From JABDQW01 sp942492025 (GTDB taxonomy: Bacteria > Pseudomonadota > Gammaproteobacteria > SZUA-229): a stretch of 64,000 bases of DNA. Shown in pieces: positions 52,615 through 60,863 of the stretch (position 1 is the first letter of the stretch; every line of letters starts with the position of its first letter). The DNA is taken from positions 680,713 to 744,712 of the forward strand of contig CALODJ010000006.1 of NCBI GenBank assembly GCA_942492025.1. Direction: 5' to 3'. Position numbers and translations under genes: made by a program. The notes below the pieces were generated by a model, which worked only from the letters and a program-made list of their open reading frames with translations, was not told the origin of the DNA and did no database searches.

Positions 52615-53958
52615 ATGCTCAGCACACTGTTCGCTCGCAGATCGTTTAAACACGGTGTGCATCCGCTGGAATTCAAGGAACTGACGAACAAACTGCCGAT
52701 TCGTCGACTGCCGTTTGCACCAACGCTGGTAATGCCGCTGTCACAACACGCCGGCAAGCCGTCCATACCCCTGGTAAAACCCGGCCAGGAAGTCGTCAGG
52801 GGCGAGCCCATCGCCGGTGCGGATGGCTTTGTGTCGGTACCGCAGCACGCGCCGGCTACCGGTCGTATTGAGAGCATCAGGCTGATGCCGACTGCGCGCG
52901 GCCCAAAAACGGCGTGCATGATACTGCACGTCTATCAGGGTTCAACGCAGCAGGAACTTTACGAGTACGCGCACGATGTTGACGCCATGTCCGCGGATGA
53001 GATCATTCAGGCGGTTCAGGATGCCGGTATGGTTGGGCTGGGCGGCGCCGCCTTTCCTACCCATGTCAAAATGAAACCACCACCCGAACATCACGTTGAC
53101 ACCCTGGTCGCCAACGGTTGCGAATGTGAACCCTACCTGACCTGTGATCATCGCATCATGCTGGAGCAGCCGGAAAACCTGATCAGCGGTATTCGTATGG
53201 TGCAGCGCGCACTCGGTGTCGAGCGCGCGGTGATCGGCATTGAAGATAACAAGATGGATGCTGTTGACGTGATCGCTGGCCATCTCGATGACAACGCAGC
53301 CATCAAAGTCGAGGCGGTTGAAACCAAATATCCGCAAGGCGCGGAGAAAATGCTGATCCATTCCCTGTTGGGGCGCAAGGTGCCACCCGGTCAGTTTCCA
53401 TCAGCGGTCGGCGTCAGTGTGTTCAATGTAGGAACGCTGGCGCAGATTGGTGAACTGTTGCCTCACGGCAGGGGTGTGATCGAGCGCGTGGTGACGGTTA
53501 GCGGGCCTGGCGTCGAAAGACCGGGTAATTACCTGGTGCCGGTCGGCACGCCGGTCAGATTCCTGCTCGAATATGCCGGTGTCACGGCGGATGCGCACGA
53601 GGTTATTCTGGGCGGCCCGATGATGGGTATGTCGGTTTCCGCGCTCGATGTGCCGGTGACCAAGGCCATGTCCGGCATGGTCGTGCTCGAGCAGCATGAT
53701 CCGGATATCGAACGCGGACTGACGCGGCCCTGCATACGCTGTGGCTACTGTGTCGAAGCCTGTCCGATGCAACTGAATCCCTCCATGCTGGGTATGCTCG
53801 CCGCCAGTTCGGATTACGAAACCATGGCCAGTGAGTACCATTTGAACGACTGCTTCGAATGCGGCAGTTGCAGTTATGTGTGTCCGTCCAATATTCCGCT
53901 GGTGCAGTATTTTCGTATTGCCAAGTCGGTCAATCGTGAGCGGGAACAACGGCAATGA
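52615..53958 (+). CDS. rnfC: Rnf complex subunit C
   Basis: 447 aa. Peripheral subunit with NADH/FMN-site features (GLGGAAFPTHVKM, ANGCECEPYLTCDHRIM, a QGAEKMLIHSLLGRKVPPG stretch) and two [4Fe-4S] groups (CIRCGYCVEACP, CFECGSCSYVCP). It exchanges electrons with NADH in the Rnf complex. No long C-terminal repeat region as in E. coli RsxC. Confidence 0.95.
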   Translation: MLSTLFARRSFKHGVHPLEFKELTNKLPIRRLPFAPTLVMPLSQHAGKPSIPLVKPGQEVVRGEPIAGADGFVSVPQHAPATGRIESIRLMPTARGPKTACMILHVYQGSTQQELYEYAHDVDAMSADEIIQAVQDAGMVGLGGAAFPTHVKMKPPPEHHVDTLVANGCECEPYLTCDHRIMLEQPENLISGIRMVQRALGVERAVIGIEDNKMDAVDVIAGHLDDNAAIKVEAVETKYPQGAEKMLIHSLLGRKVPPGQFPSAVGVSVFNVGTLAQIGELLPHGRGVIERVVTVSGPGVERPGNYLVPVGTPVRFLLEYAGVTADAHEVILGGPMMGMSVSALDVPVTKAMSGMVVLEQHDPDIERGLTRPCIRCGYCVEACPMQLNPSMLGMLAASSDYETMASEYHLNDCFECGSCSYVCPSNIPLVQYFRIAKSVNREREQRQ

Positions 53959-54003
53959 TCCTGTTGATCGAGAATTGCGGCCCCCGCACTTTCCGGACAC
54001 ATC

Positions 54004-55050
54004 ATGTCTGATCTCAATATCGCAACAGACCTGCGCAGTTCTCCGCACCTGAAGCAGGCGGTGACGGTGCCGCAGATCATGCGCAACGTCGTGTACGCAT
54101 TGATACCGGTGTGTGCCTTTGCTGTTTATGCTTTTGGTATCAGCGTGTTGTTGCTGTTGATAACGACAACGCTCACCTGCATGCTGACAGAATCGCTGTT
54201 TTGCAGGCTATCGGGGAAAGCGAACAGCATCAATGACTGGAGCATTGTGATCACCGGGCTGCTGCTGGCACTGACCTTACCGCCCGGATTTCCACTCTGG
54301 ATGGCTGCTGTGGCGGCTTTCGTGGCCGTGGGTCTGGGCAAGGCCCTGTTTGGTGGGCTCGGATATAACGTGATGAACCCTGCGCTGGTCGGGCGTGCTT
54401 TTGTACAGGCCGCCTTTCCGGCAGCAATCACGACCTGGTCGCCGCCTTTTCTGAGCGGCCGCTTTAGTGAGGTGATCCCATCGACGCTGACGCTGCCCTT
54501 CACGAAACCCGTGCCGATCGGGCAATGGATCGAACAACACACGGTTGATGCCTTCTCCGGGGCCACACCACTGGCCTTACAGAAATTTGAACAGATCACC
54601 TCGTCGCTGCCTGACCTGTTAACAGGCGCCGTGGCCGGTTCAGCCGGTGAAACATCGGCGATCATCATACTGCTCGGTGGCATCTATCTGGTCGCACGCA
54701 AAATGATGGACTGGCGCATACCGGTGGGAATATTTCTGGGCGCGGCCATCGTCAGCCTGCCGTTCTGGCTGCTGGACGCCGGTCGTTACCCGGACCCGCT
54801 GTTTGTGCTGTTATCCGGTGGCCTGATGCTGGGTGCGGTATTCATGGCGAGTGACATGGTGGCCTCGCCGGTGACACCGCTGGGGGTCTGGATCTACGCG
54901 CTGTTCATCGGCATGTTGACCGTCGTGATACGCCTGTTCGGTGGTCTGACAGAAGGCGTCATGTACGCCATTCTGCTCGGTAATGCGATTTCCCCACTCA
55001 TTTCACTGGTCACCCAGCCCAGGGTTTTCGGTTCGAGGCGCAAATCATGA
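54004..55050 (+). CDS. rnfD: Rnf complex subunit D
   Basis: 348 aa, about nine to ten membrane helices. Covalent FMN site SGAT in VDAFSGATPLALQKF (about residue 180), and the conserved GGLGYNVMNPALVGRAFVQ loop. NqrB homologue. Its stop overlaps the rnfG ATG. Confidence 0.95.
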   Translation: MSDLNIATDLRSSPHLKQAVTVPQIMRNVVYALIPVCAFAVYAFGISVLLLLITTTLTCMLTESLFCRLSGKANSINDWSIVITGLLLALTLPPGFPLWMAAVAAFVAVGLGKALFGGLGYNVMNPALVGRAFVQAAFPAAITTWSPPFLSGRFSEVIPSTLTLPFTKPVPIGQWIEQHTVDAFSGATPLALQKFEQITSSLPDLLTGAVAGSAGETSAIIILLGGIYLVARKMMDWRIPVGIFLGAAIVSLPFWLLDAGRYPDPLFVLLSGGLMLGAVFMASDMVASPVTPLGVWIYALFIGMLTVVIRLFGGLTEGVMYAILLGNAISPLISLVTQPRVFGSRRKS

Positions 55051-55730
55051 GCGCGGACAGTATAAGTCAGGCAGCGGCGAATCCTGCGCTCACGTACAGT
55101 ATGTTGCGTACCCTCGGGCTGGTCGCGACGATATCGGGTCTGCTGGTGGTGCTTTCCTACCGCATCACCTTGCCGATGATCGAGGAGAACAAGCGCCTGG
55201 CCATCGAGCGCGCCTTATTCAAAGTGATTCCCGACGCGGTGACGAGAAAGGATTTTGTGCTTAGTGGTGACGGTATACAGACACCGGCACAAGACTCGAA
55301 GGGTGCCATGCTCTACGCCGGCTATGACCAGGACGGCCGCTTGAAAGGCATTGCGCTGGAAGCAGCGGCGGCAGGTTACCAGGATGTGATACGCATTCTG
55401 TATGGTTACGACCCGGACTGCCAGTGTATCCGCGGCATCGAGGTGTTGAAGATGGCGGAAACGCCGGGTATCGGGGACAAGATCGCGAAGGATGGCGAAT
55501 TTCTGGATAATTTTGCCGCACTCGATACGCGTCTCAATGCGTCAGGCGACGGACTGGAGCACGCCATCGTACCGGTCAAACACGGCACCAAAAGCGAACC
55601 CTGGCAGATCGACGCGATTTCGGGTGCGACTATCTCATCCAACGCCATCGCCCGCATGCTAAACGACAGCGCGCAGCGGGTGTTGCCTATCATTCAACGC
55701 CACCTCTCAGTGATGGAAAGCGACGTATGA
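55047..55730 (+). CDS. rnfG: Rnf complex subunit G
   Basis: 227 aa with one N-terminal membrane helix and a periplasmic FMN domain. Covalent FMN attachment site in DAISGATISSNAIARML, and the ETPGIGDKIAKDGEFLDNF motif. NqrC homologue. Overlaps rnfD by 4 bp. Confidence 0.94.
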   Translation: MSADSISQAAANPALTYSMLRTLGLVATISGLLVVLSYRITLPMIEENKRLAIERALFKVIPDAVTRKDFVLSGDGIQTPAQDSKGAMLYAGYDQDGRLKGIALEAAAAGYQDVIRILYGYDPDCQCIRGIEVLKMAETPGIGDKIAKDGEFLDNFAALDTRLNASGDGLEHAIVPVKHGTKSEPWQIDAISGATISSNAIARMLNDSAQRVLPIIQRHLSVMESDV

Positions 55731-55814
55731 AAGCGGGCAGCCGATTGAGATTTGTGAAATACACGACCGTGAGTCGTCGACGCGGCGCACAACACGCAGC
55801 GAGGAGGGTGACTG

Positions 55815-56477
55815 ATGGCCACACTGCCTGACAAACAGGAGCCGGTTACGCTGGATACCTTTCTGCGCGGTCTGTGGCAGGAGAACCCGGTGTTTGTGAT
55901 GTTACTGGGCATGTGTCCGGTGCTGGCGGTAACGAACTCGGCCATCAATGCACTGGCCATGGGTCTGGCGAGCACCTTCGTGCTGGTGGCATCCAACAGC
56001 CTGGTGTCGCTGCTGCGCCATTTCATTCCTAAACAGGTGCGCATCGCGACCTACATCATAATCATTGCCACCTTTGTCACCATGGTCGATTATGCGATTC
56101 AGGCCATCAGCCTGGATCTGTACAATGCGCTGGGTGCCTTCATTCAGCTGATCGTGGTGAATTGCATGATACTCGGTCGCGCCGAGGCCTATGCATCCAA
56201 ACAGCCGTTGGGGGCGACCGTGATCAACGGCCTGGGCATCGGTGCGGGTTTTACGCTGGCCCTGCTCAGCCTGGGCACGGTGCGTGAGATTCTGGGCTCG
56301 GGTTCATTATTTGGCATCGAACTGTTCGGTGAAAGCTTCCAGCCCTGGGTGGTGATGATACTTCCACCGGGCGGTTTTTTTGTGCTCGGCGCCTGGTTGC
56401 TGTTGTTCGCCTGGTTGAGACAACGTCAGCCGCAACCATTGCCAGAAGAGTCGGGAGTGACACAGCATGACAGCTGA
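55815..56477 (+). CDS. rnfE: Rnf complex subunit E
   Basis: 220 aa, six membrane helices. Preceded by GAGGAGGGTG. Cysteines in LLGMCPVLAVTNSAINAL and VVNCMILGRAEAYA match the half-membrane helices that hold the iron centre shared with RnfA. NqrD homologue. Overlaps rnfA. Confidence 0.95.
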   Translation: MATLPDKQEPVTLDTFLRGLWQENPVFVMLLGMCPVLAVTNSAINALAMGLASTFVLVASNSLVSLLRHFIPKQVRIATYIIIIATFVTMVDYAIQAISLDLYNALGAFIQLIVVNCMILGRAEAYASKQPLGATVINGLGIGAGFTLALLSLGTVREILGSGSLFGIELFGESFQPWVVMILPPGGFFVLGAWLLLFAWLRQRQPQPLPEESGVTQHDS

Positions 56478-57057
56478 TTCCGTGACTTACATTTTTCTGA
56501 ATGCGGCAGTGGTGAATAATTTCGTGTTGGCCATGTTCCTCGGTATCTGCCCGTTTCTCGGTGTTTCTGCCAAACGCGAAACCGCCTTGAGTATGGGGCT
56601 CGCGGTGATATTTGTGATGCTGGTCAGTTCGATCTGTTCCTATGGCATCAACTGGATGTTGAAGCTGCTCGAAATCGAGTATCTGCGATTGATCTGTTAT
56701 ATCGCGGTGATCGCTTCGGCGGTCCAGCTGGTGGAAATGACGATGAAAAAATACAGCCCGGCACTGTTTCGTGCCCTGGGAATCTTCCTGCCGCTGATCA
56801 CGACCAATTGCGCCATTCTCGGTGTCGCCCTGTTCCAGACGTCACGGGAATACAGTTTTACCCAGAGTATCGCATTCAGTCTGGGTGCCGGTGTCGGTTT
56901 CACCATCGCGCTGATGTTGATGGCCGGTTTGAGGCAGCACCTGGAAATGGCAAAAGTACCCAGTGTCAGCCAGGGTGCCGCATTGACCATGATGCTGGCG
57001 GGCCTGCTGTCTCTGGCCTTCATGGGTTTTGCCGGTCTGGGGGCCCAGCATGGTTGA
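56467..57057 (+). CDS. rnfA: Rnf complex subunit A
   Basis: 196 aa, six membrane helices. Conserved NNFVLAMFLGICPFLGVSAK and TTNCAILGVALF segments carry the cysteines of the metal site with RnfE. NqrE homologue. The stop overlaps the ATG of the following Cys-rich protein. Gene order B-PFOR-C-D-G-E-A puts A last, unlike the ABCDGE order of E. coli. Confidence 0.95.
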   Translation: MTADSVTYIFLNAAVVNNFVLAMFLGICPFLGVSAKRETALSMGLAVIFVMLVSSICSYGINWMLKLLEIEYLRLICYIAVIASAVQLVEMTMKKYSPALFRALGIFLPLITTNCAILGVALFQTSREYSFTQSIAFSLGAGVGFTIALMLMAGLRQHLEMAKVPSVSQGAALTMMLAGLLSLAFMGFAGLGAQHG

Positions 57058-57283
57058 TATCATTGTTGCGATCGGTTTTATAACGGCGCTGATGGCGGGC
57101 TGGATAGCTGTCCAGCACCTGGCGCGCAGCTACGCAGCCCGCCACCCCGAATTCGGCCCGGCCAGAGAGGAGGGCAGTGGCTGCGGCAAAAGCTGCCTGT
57201 GCACTGGCGGCAGTTGCGCCAGACAGGAAGTGCATGATGCCACGCACTCAAATGACAACGAAAGAAATACGAACATAACATAA
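57050..57283 (+). CDS. Small Cys-rich membrane protein, candidate Rnf iron-centre assembly factor
   Basis: 77 aa from ATG 57050, inside the end of rnfA. One membrane helix (about 3-22) and a C-terminal cysteine cluster, residues 45, 49, 51 and 56 (GCGKSCLCTGGSCAR). This layout (helix then short Cys-rich tail) resembles NqrM, which is needed to mature the Cys4-iron centre of Na+-NQR, and the small FeoB-associated Cys-rich proteins. RnfA and RnfE are homologues of the NqrE/NqrD iron-site subunits, so an NqrM-like role is a reasonable inference, not a demonstrated one. Confidence 0.65.
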   Translation: MVDIIVAIGFITALMAGWIAVQHLARSYAARHPEFGPAREEGSGCGKSCLCTGGSCARQEVHDATHSNDNERNTNIT

Positions 57284-57295
57284 GGAGCCACTGCG

Positions 57296-58159
57296 ATGAC
57301 CTACCTGAGTGATCTCGACATCTCGAACAAACATCAAGCCACGGTCGTTAGCTCAGAGCGCATCACGCCCGAGAACGTACCGGAAGTGCGTAGTATCATT
57401 CTGAGCATCAATCCTCTAGATTTCAGCTACCACGAAGGCCAGCACATCGGCGTGATCGTACCCGGCCCGCACCCGTTCGGTCACGATATCCATTTTCGGC
57501 TGTACACGATTGCGAACAGTCCAAAGACAACACCGGGTGACCCGGTGGAAATCGAACTCTGTGTCAGACGCTGCTTTTATGTCGATGAATTCAGCGGCGA
57601 AGAGCATCCAGGCATCGCGTCGAATTACCTGTGCAATATGAAGCCCGGCGACAGCCTCACCTTCACCGGGCCTTACGGGGAAGCCTTCAAGCTCCCGACC
57701 GATCCGGAGACCAACCTGCTGATGGTCGGCAGCGGCACCGGTATTGCACCCTTCCGCGCGTTCATGCAGCACATCTACGAGCAGCAACAGGACTGGAAAG
57801 GCCAGGTGGTGCTGTTCTACGGCGCCCGCACCGGCATGGAAACGTTGTACCGCAACGACATCAAAGACGACCTCGGCAACTACTACGACCAGAAGACCTT
57901 CAAAGCCTTCGAAGGACTGAGTCAGCGCCCGTGGATGAACACGGATGATGGCTTGCATAATGTGCTCAAAGATAATGCCGAAGATATCTGGGAACTGGTC
58001 CAGGACCCGAAAACCCATATCTACCTCGCCGGCCTTGAGACCACGTTGAGCAATTTCGACGAGATCATGCAGCAAGCCGCTGGCTCCAAGGCACGCTGGC
58101 ACTGGATGACCGAAGAAATGAAAGAGCAGGAGCGCTGGTCAGAGCTGATTTACAGCTGA
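57296..58159 (+). CDS. Ferredoxin-NADP+ reductase (plant-type)
   Basis: 287 aa with the FAD domain (FRLYTIANSP matching RxYS-type motif, about 64-75) and the NADP domain (VGSGTGIAPFRAFMQ, about 144-158; LFYGARTGMETLYRND), ending in a near-terminal Tyr (SELIYS) that in this family stacks on the flavin. Cysteine-bearing loop CVRRCFYVDE as in petH-type enzymes. AAGGAG precedes the ATG. Shares the operon with Rnf and PFOR, linking reduced ferredoxin to NADPH. Confidence 0.9.
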   Translation: MTYLSDLDISNKHQATVVSSERITPENVPEVRSIILSINPLDFSYHEGQHIGVIVPGPHPFGHDIHFRLYTIANSPKTTPGDPVEIELCVRRCFYVDEFSGEEHPGIASNYLCNMKPGDSLTFTGPYGEAFKLPTDPETNLLMVGSGTGIAPFRAFMQHIYEQQQDWKGQVVLFYGARTGMETLYRNDIKDDLGNYYDQKTFKAFEGLSQRPWMNTDDGLHNVLKDNAEDIWELVQDPKTHIYLAGLETTLSNFDEIMQQAAGSKARWHWMTEEMKEQERWSELIYS

Positions 58160-58354
58160 ATCGCTGCCGGAAAGAGTGGTCTTTTAACGCAAAGGCGCAA
58201 AGACGCGGAGGGCGCAGAGAAGGTTATTGTCCGTCGATCGCTGCGGCGATGATCATCTGTCGTTGCTCTATGTGTTAGCTAATTCGTTGATGGATTCAGT
58301 ATCGCATCGGGTTAAATTAGAAGCCCTCGATACGCTGATATCCCTCTTTCTGGT
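58160..58354. other. Spacer after the FNR gene with a common short repeat
   Basis: No gene. TTAACGCAAAGGCGCAAAGA continuing CGCGGAGGGCGCAGAG (about 58193-58229) is a quasi-tandem (CGCAAAGG)-type sequence of a kind widely dispersed in bacterial genomes. No terminator was recognised. Confidence 0.4.
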
Positions 58355-58601
58355 TCTAGCCCGCATTTCTCACCAGGCGGCGTAGAATACTGATATGGCA
58401 TTGGTCTTTTTGACGAAAACCCAAATGATCAAAATACAGTGTGTGATTCAGGCATGCCTATCACGGTTCAGGCTGGTCTTCGCGTCCGCAAGCTTGCTCT
58501 TCACTCAAACCGTAGCTATTGCTACGCTTTTCGCTCCAGAGCGGCGCTTTCGGACACGAATCCTGCGCCTGCTCCCGTGATCCTGGTGAGAAATGCGGGC
58601 T
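58355..58601. mobile_element. MITE-like element, copy 3 (247 bp, reverse orientation)
   Basis: Left end CTAGCCCGCATTTCTCACCA, right end CCTGGTGAGAAATGCGGGCT. The reverse complement aligns with copies 1 and 2 along its length but lacks the nested GTGCGCAC module, showing that module is a later insertion in the other copies. Its right-hand CTAG is interrupted after CT by the IS element at 58602; the missing AG is found at 60229-60230. Confidence 0.85.
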
Positions 58602-58617
58602 GATATGTTTTGACCTG

Positions 58618-58931
58618 TCAAGTATTTTCACAAACTCTGTTTTGTTTCAAGCACGTTGGGTCAGGACACGGCCAGGCAGATTGCGATAGTGGATCATGCT
58701 GATATGCGTGGGTTGGTTACCACAGGACTTCACTGCATCGCGGAGCTGGCCTTTCTCTAGTAGCAGGGTTCATCGACCGGGAACGCCCCTGGGGGATTAT
58801 CCGGTTGGCCGATGCCGGTATAGCCCGAACAAGGGTTCTCCACACTGGCCCGACCATGCCCTGACTCAACGTGCCTGTTACCTCCTCTCACCTCATGGTT
58901 GTCGAAATAATGATCTCAATACAACGGCGCC
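58618..58931 (-). ncRNA. Predicted bridge/seek RNA region of the IS element
   Basis: 314 bp between the transposase stop and the right end of the element (in transposase orientation), with no protein gene and several possible stems, for example CGACCGGGAACG and GGATTATCCGGTTGG (about 58773-58808). In IS110/IS1111 elements this kind of region encodes the RNA that pairs with donor and target DNA. Exact RNA ends cannot be set by eye. Confidence 0.45.
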
Positions 58932-60134
58932 TTAGCGTGTCTGCCGTAGCTTGGGCATCTCCTGGCACACGATCGCCCAGATAAAGCCCACCAGTTCGCG
59001 CGCAATGGCCACCGTCGTCTGCTTGGTGTTCTTGCCCGCCTCGAGGAGTGTGCGGTAGCGCCCGCACAGCCGCTTCTGCGCCTGCCAGGCGATCGCCTTG
59101 GCCTCCTCAGAGGCGTGTTTGGCCTTGCGTTTCAGATGCATCGTCTGGCGCGCGCTAAAGCGGTAGCTCCAGGCCGACTCCACCAGCATGCGCCGGGCAT
59201 GGCCGTTGCCCGTTCGGGTAATCGCCCCTTGGCGTCGCCGCCCGCCACTGGAATGCTCGCTCGGCACCAGACCAAGGAAAGCCATCAACTGCTTGGGCGA
59301 ATCAAAGCGGCTGATATCACCCAGTTCCGCCAGCAACACCATCGCCGCCAGCTTGTCGATACCGCGCAGCGCCACCAGCGAATACACCATCGGCGCCAGC
59401 GACCACTGCGGCAACGCCCGTTCCATCTGCGCGCTGATGTCGGCCACCCGATGGCTCGCCGCCTTCACCGCATTGATGTATTCCTGCAACACCACCTGTT
59501 GCAAGTCATGGGCAAACCGCAGGGACTCCAGCCAGTTGTAGTGGGCCCGGGTCCAGCGGGTCTTGTTCGACGGCCATGCATGACCATGGCGCAGCACGTA
59601 GGCGTTGAGTTGCTGGCGCGCTTTGCGCTCCTGCGCCTTCAAGTCGTCGCGCGCCCGGGTCAGATCCCGCATCGCCTCCTGCTCCTGATCCGGCACCCAC
59701 ACTGCGCTCAGATCGCCGCTGCGCAGCGACCGGGCCAGCTTGCTGGCATCGCGCCGGTCGGTCTTGATGCGCTCGCCCGGCTGCTTCGGAATCAGCGACG
59801 GTGCCACCACCTGACAATCATGGCCTAACCCCAGCAGCTGACGATACAAGCCGTAACCACAGGGGCCCGCCTCATAGCAGAACAGCAGCACTTCACCGTT
59901 GAACTCGCGGTTCAAGCGCTCCACCAGCTTGGCTACCGCCTTCGGCTTGTTGGCGATCTCGCCCCTGAACTCCGGCGCCGCACGCCCTGCCTGTGCCACC
60001 GACACGACAATCGTGTCCTTATGCACATCCAACCCAATGTAGGCCGGGTAGTGGCGCTCACCCTGGGCCTGACTGACTGCCTCCAATGCCGATGCTGTTT
60101 CGATCTGAACCGTTTCTACGTTAAACTCTTTCAT
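58932..60134 (-). CDS. IS110-family transposase (DEDD recombinase)
   Basis: 400 aa. RuvC-like DEDD domain with YIGLDVHKDTIVVSV (first Asp), FCYEAGPCGYGLYR (Glu), and KTDRRDASKLARSLRSGDL (two Asp). C-terminal transposase_20 domain with ALRGIDKLAAMVLLAELGD, FLGLVPSEHSSGGRRRQGAITRTGNGHARRML including the catalytic Ser. Intact, so the element may be active. Domesticated or neighbouring host genes are not disrupted. Confidence 0.93.
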   Translation of the reverse strand: MKEFNVETVQIETASALEAVSQAQGERHYPAYIGLDVHKDTIVVSVAQAGRAAPEFRGEIANKPKAVAKLVERLNREFNGEVLLFCYEAGPCGYGLYRQLLGLGHDCQVVAPSLIPKQPGERIKTDRRDASKLARSLRSGDLSAVWVPDQEQEAMRDLTRARDDLKAQERKARQQLNAYVLRHGHAWPSNKTRWTRAHYNWLESLRFAHDLQQVVLQEYINAVKAASHRVADISAQMERALPQWSLAPMVYSLVALRGIDKLAAMVLLAELGDISRFDSPKQLMAFLGLVPSEHSSGGRRRQGAITRTGNGHARRMLVESAWSYRFSARQTMHLKRKAKHASEEAKAIAWQAQKRLCGRYRTLLEAGKNTKQTTVAIARELVGFIWAIVCQEMPKLRQTR

Positions 60135-60234
60135 GACCTGTCCTCCTCAATTATGGCTCTGTGTTTAGGATTTCCAACCTCAGCATAACCCACGCGCTTG
60201 AGGTTGGGCAGGTCAAAACATTATGTCTAGTGAG

Positions 60235-60310
60235 GTAGGGTGCGCCGTGCGCACCATTGATTGGGAATCATACACACTGGACTGATTTCGGTGCGCACGG
60301 CGCGCCCTAC
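60235..60310. repeat. GTGCGCAC palindromic repeat, copy C (stand-alone)
   Basis: 76 bp, arms GTAGGGTGCGCCGTGCGCAC and GTGCGCACGGCGCGCCCTAC, with a loop sequence different from the copies nested in MITEs 1 and 2. Confidence 0.85.
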
Positions 60311-60352
60311 GGTAGATATCATTTATTTCACCAACGAATTACGTAACACATA

Positions 60353-60437
60353 CGATTGCGAGCGAGGCGAAGCAATCTATTTAAGACTTGCAAGACTGAC
60401 GGGGATTGCCACGTCGCTGTCGCTCCCCGCAGTGACG
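60353..60437. repeat. Imperfect palindromic repeat of the GCGAGCGAAGCAATC type
   Basis: GATTGCGAGCGAGGCGAAGC (from about 60354) and the partly complementary GGGATTGCCACGTCGCTGTC continuing GCTCC...AGTGACG (about 60402-60437). This is a worn copy of a palindromic repeat widely seen in bacteria (GTCATTGCGAGCG...). Part of a repeat pile-up beside the IS. Confidence 0.5.
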
Positions 60438-60548
60438 AATCCGCGAGCCCAGGGTTTAAGCTTGGACCAGCGGTTTTATCAGCAGACGGTTCCCTATCAA
60501 TCCTGCTGCCACGTTGCTCGGTAATCTAAGGGCAACGTTCCAATGTTT

Positions 60549-60719
60549 CTACGCCCCATTATTTCTTACTAATGCGTCAAGTGGATTGGTCACGCCTTCC
60601 AGCTGTGTACTCATCACGTGGGTATAGATTTCGGTAGTCTTTACATCCTTATGCCCCAACAGGGTTTGCACCATACGGATGTTGGCACCGTCCTCCAGCA
60701 TGTGTGTGGCGAAGCAATG
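60549..60719 (-). pseudogene. C-terminal remnant of an integron-integrase-like tyrosine recombinase
   Basis: The last 56 codons read RHCFATHMLEDGANIRMVQ then TLLGHKDVKTTEIYTHVM and EGVTNPLDALV to a TAG at 60549-60551. These contain the distal His, LLGHKDVKTT and catalytic Tyr of the family. The pattern YTHV...GV.(S/N)PLDAL is closest to integron integrases. The frame is cut off at 60720, where the inverted-repeat end of the recombinase-trio element begins. Confidence 0.7.
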
Positions 60720-60863
60720 TCTTCTATGTCTTGAACGACATAGGAGACACTATGTACCCTTCTTGACTATGTCGGGTAACGTGAAGAACTCTGCAGATAT
60801 GCTCTGAAATTGTAGATTACGTCATGCAGAGACCGATCGGAGTACCCGACATAGTTTTCCCGG
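60720..60863. repeat. Terminal inverted-repeat region of the three-recombinase element
   Basis: CTATGTC-TTGAAC-GACATAG (60725-60744), then ACTATGTACCC (60750-60760), then a 13-bp perfect pair ACTATGTCGGGTA (60767-60779) and TACCCGACATAGT (60843-60855). The repeated GACATAG/CTATGTC core resembles recombinase-binding sites at the end of a RIT element. Nothing is coded here. Confidence 0.6.

Larger units (their letters stand above)
58602..60228 (-). mobile_element. IS110-family element, IS1111-like group
   Basis: About 1.63 kb with one DEDD transposase gene, long non-coding DNA on the 3' side of the gene, and sub-terminal 12-bp inverted repeats TGTTTTGACCTG (58606-58617) and CAGGTCAAAACA (60209-60220). 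Sub-terminal repeats and a 3' non-coding region are IS1111-group traits. Removing 58602-60228 rejoins ...GCGGGCT to AG..., rebuilding the CTAG border of MITE copy 3, which fixes the insertion point. No target duplication is visible, as expected for the family. Confidence 0.8.

Noticed and set aside
7141..58601. CRISPR array
   Set aside because: The repeated 20-mer ends are scattered over tens of kilobases in inverted pairs and are not regularly spaced. No cas genes are present.
60261..60524. 87-residue frame in the repeat pile-up after the IS
   Set aside because: Composed largely of two palindromic repeats, so not a gene.
60229..60863. attC or attI sites of an integron
   Set aside because: An integrase-like remnant is present, but I could not identify paired R/L box structures typical of attC. 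The palindromes here match other repeat types.
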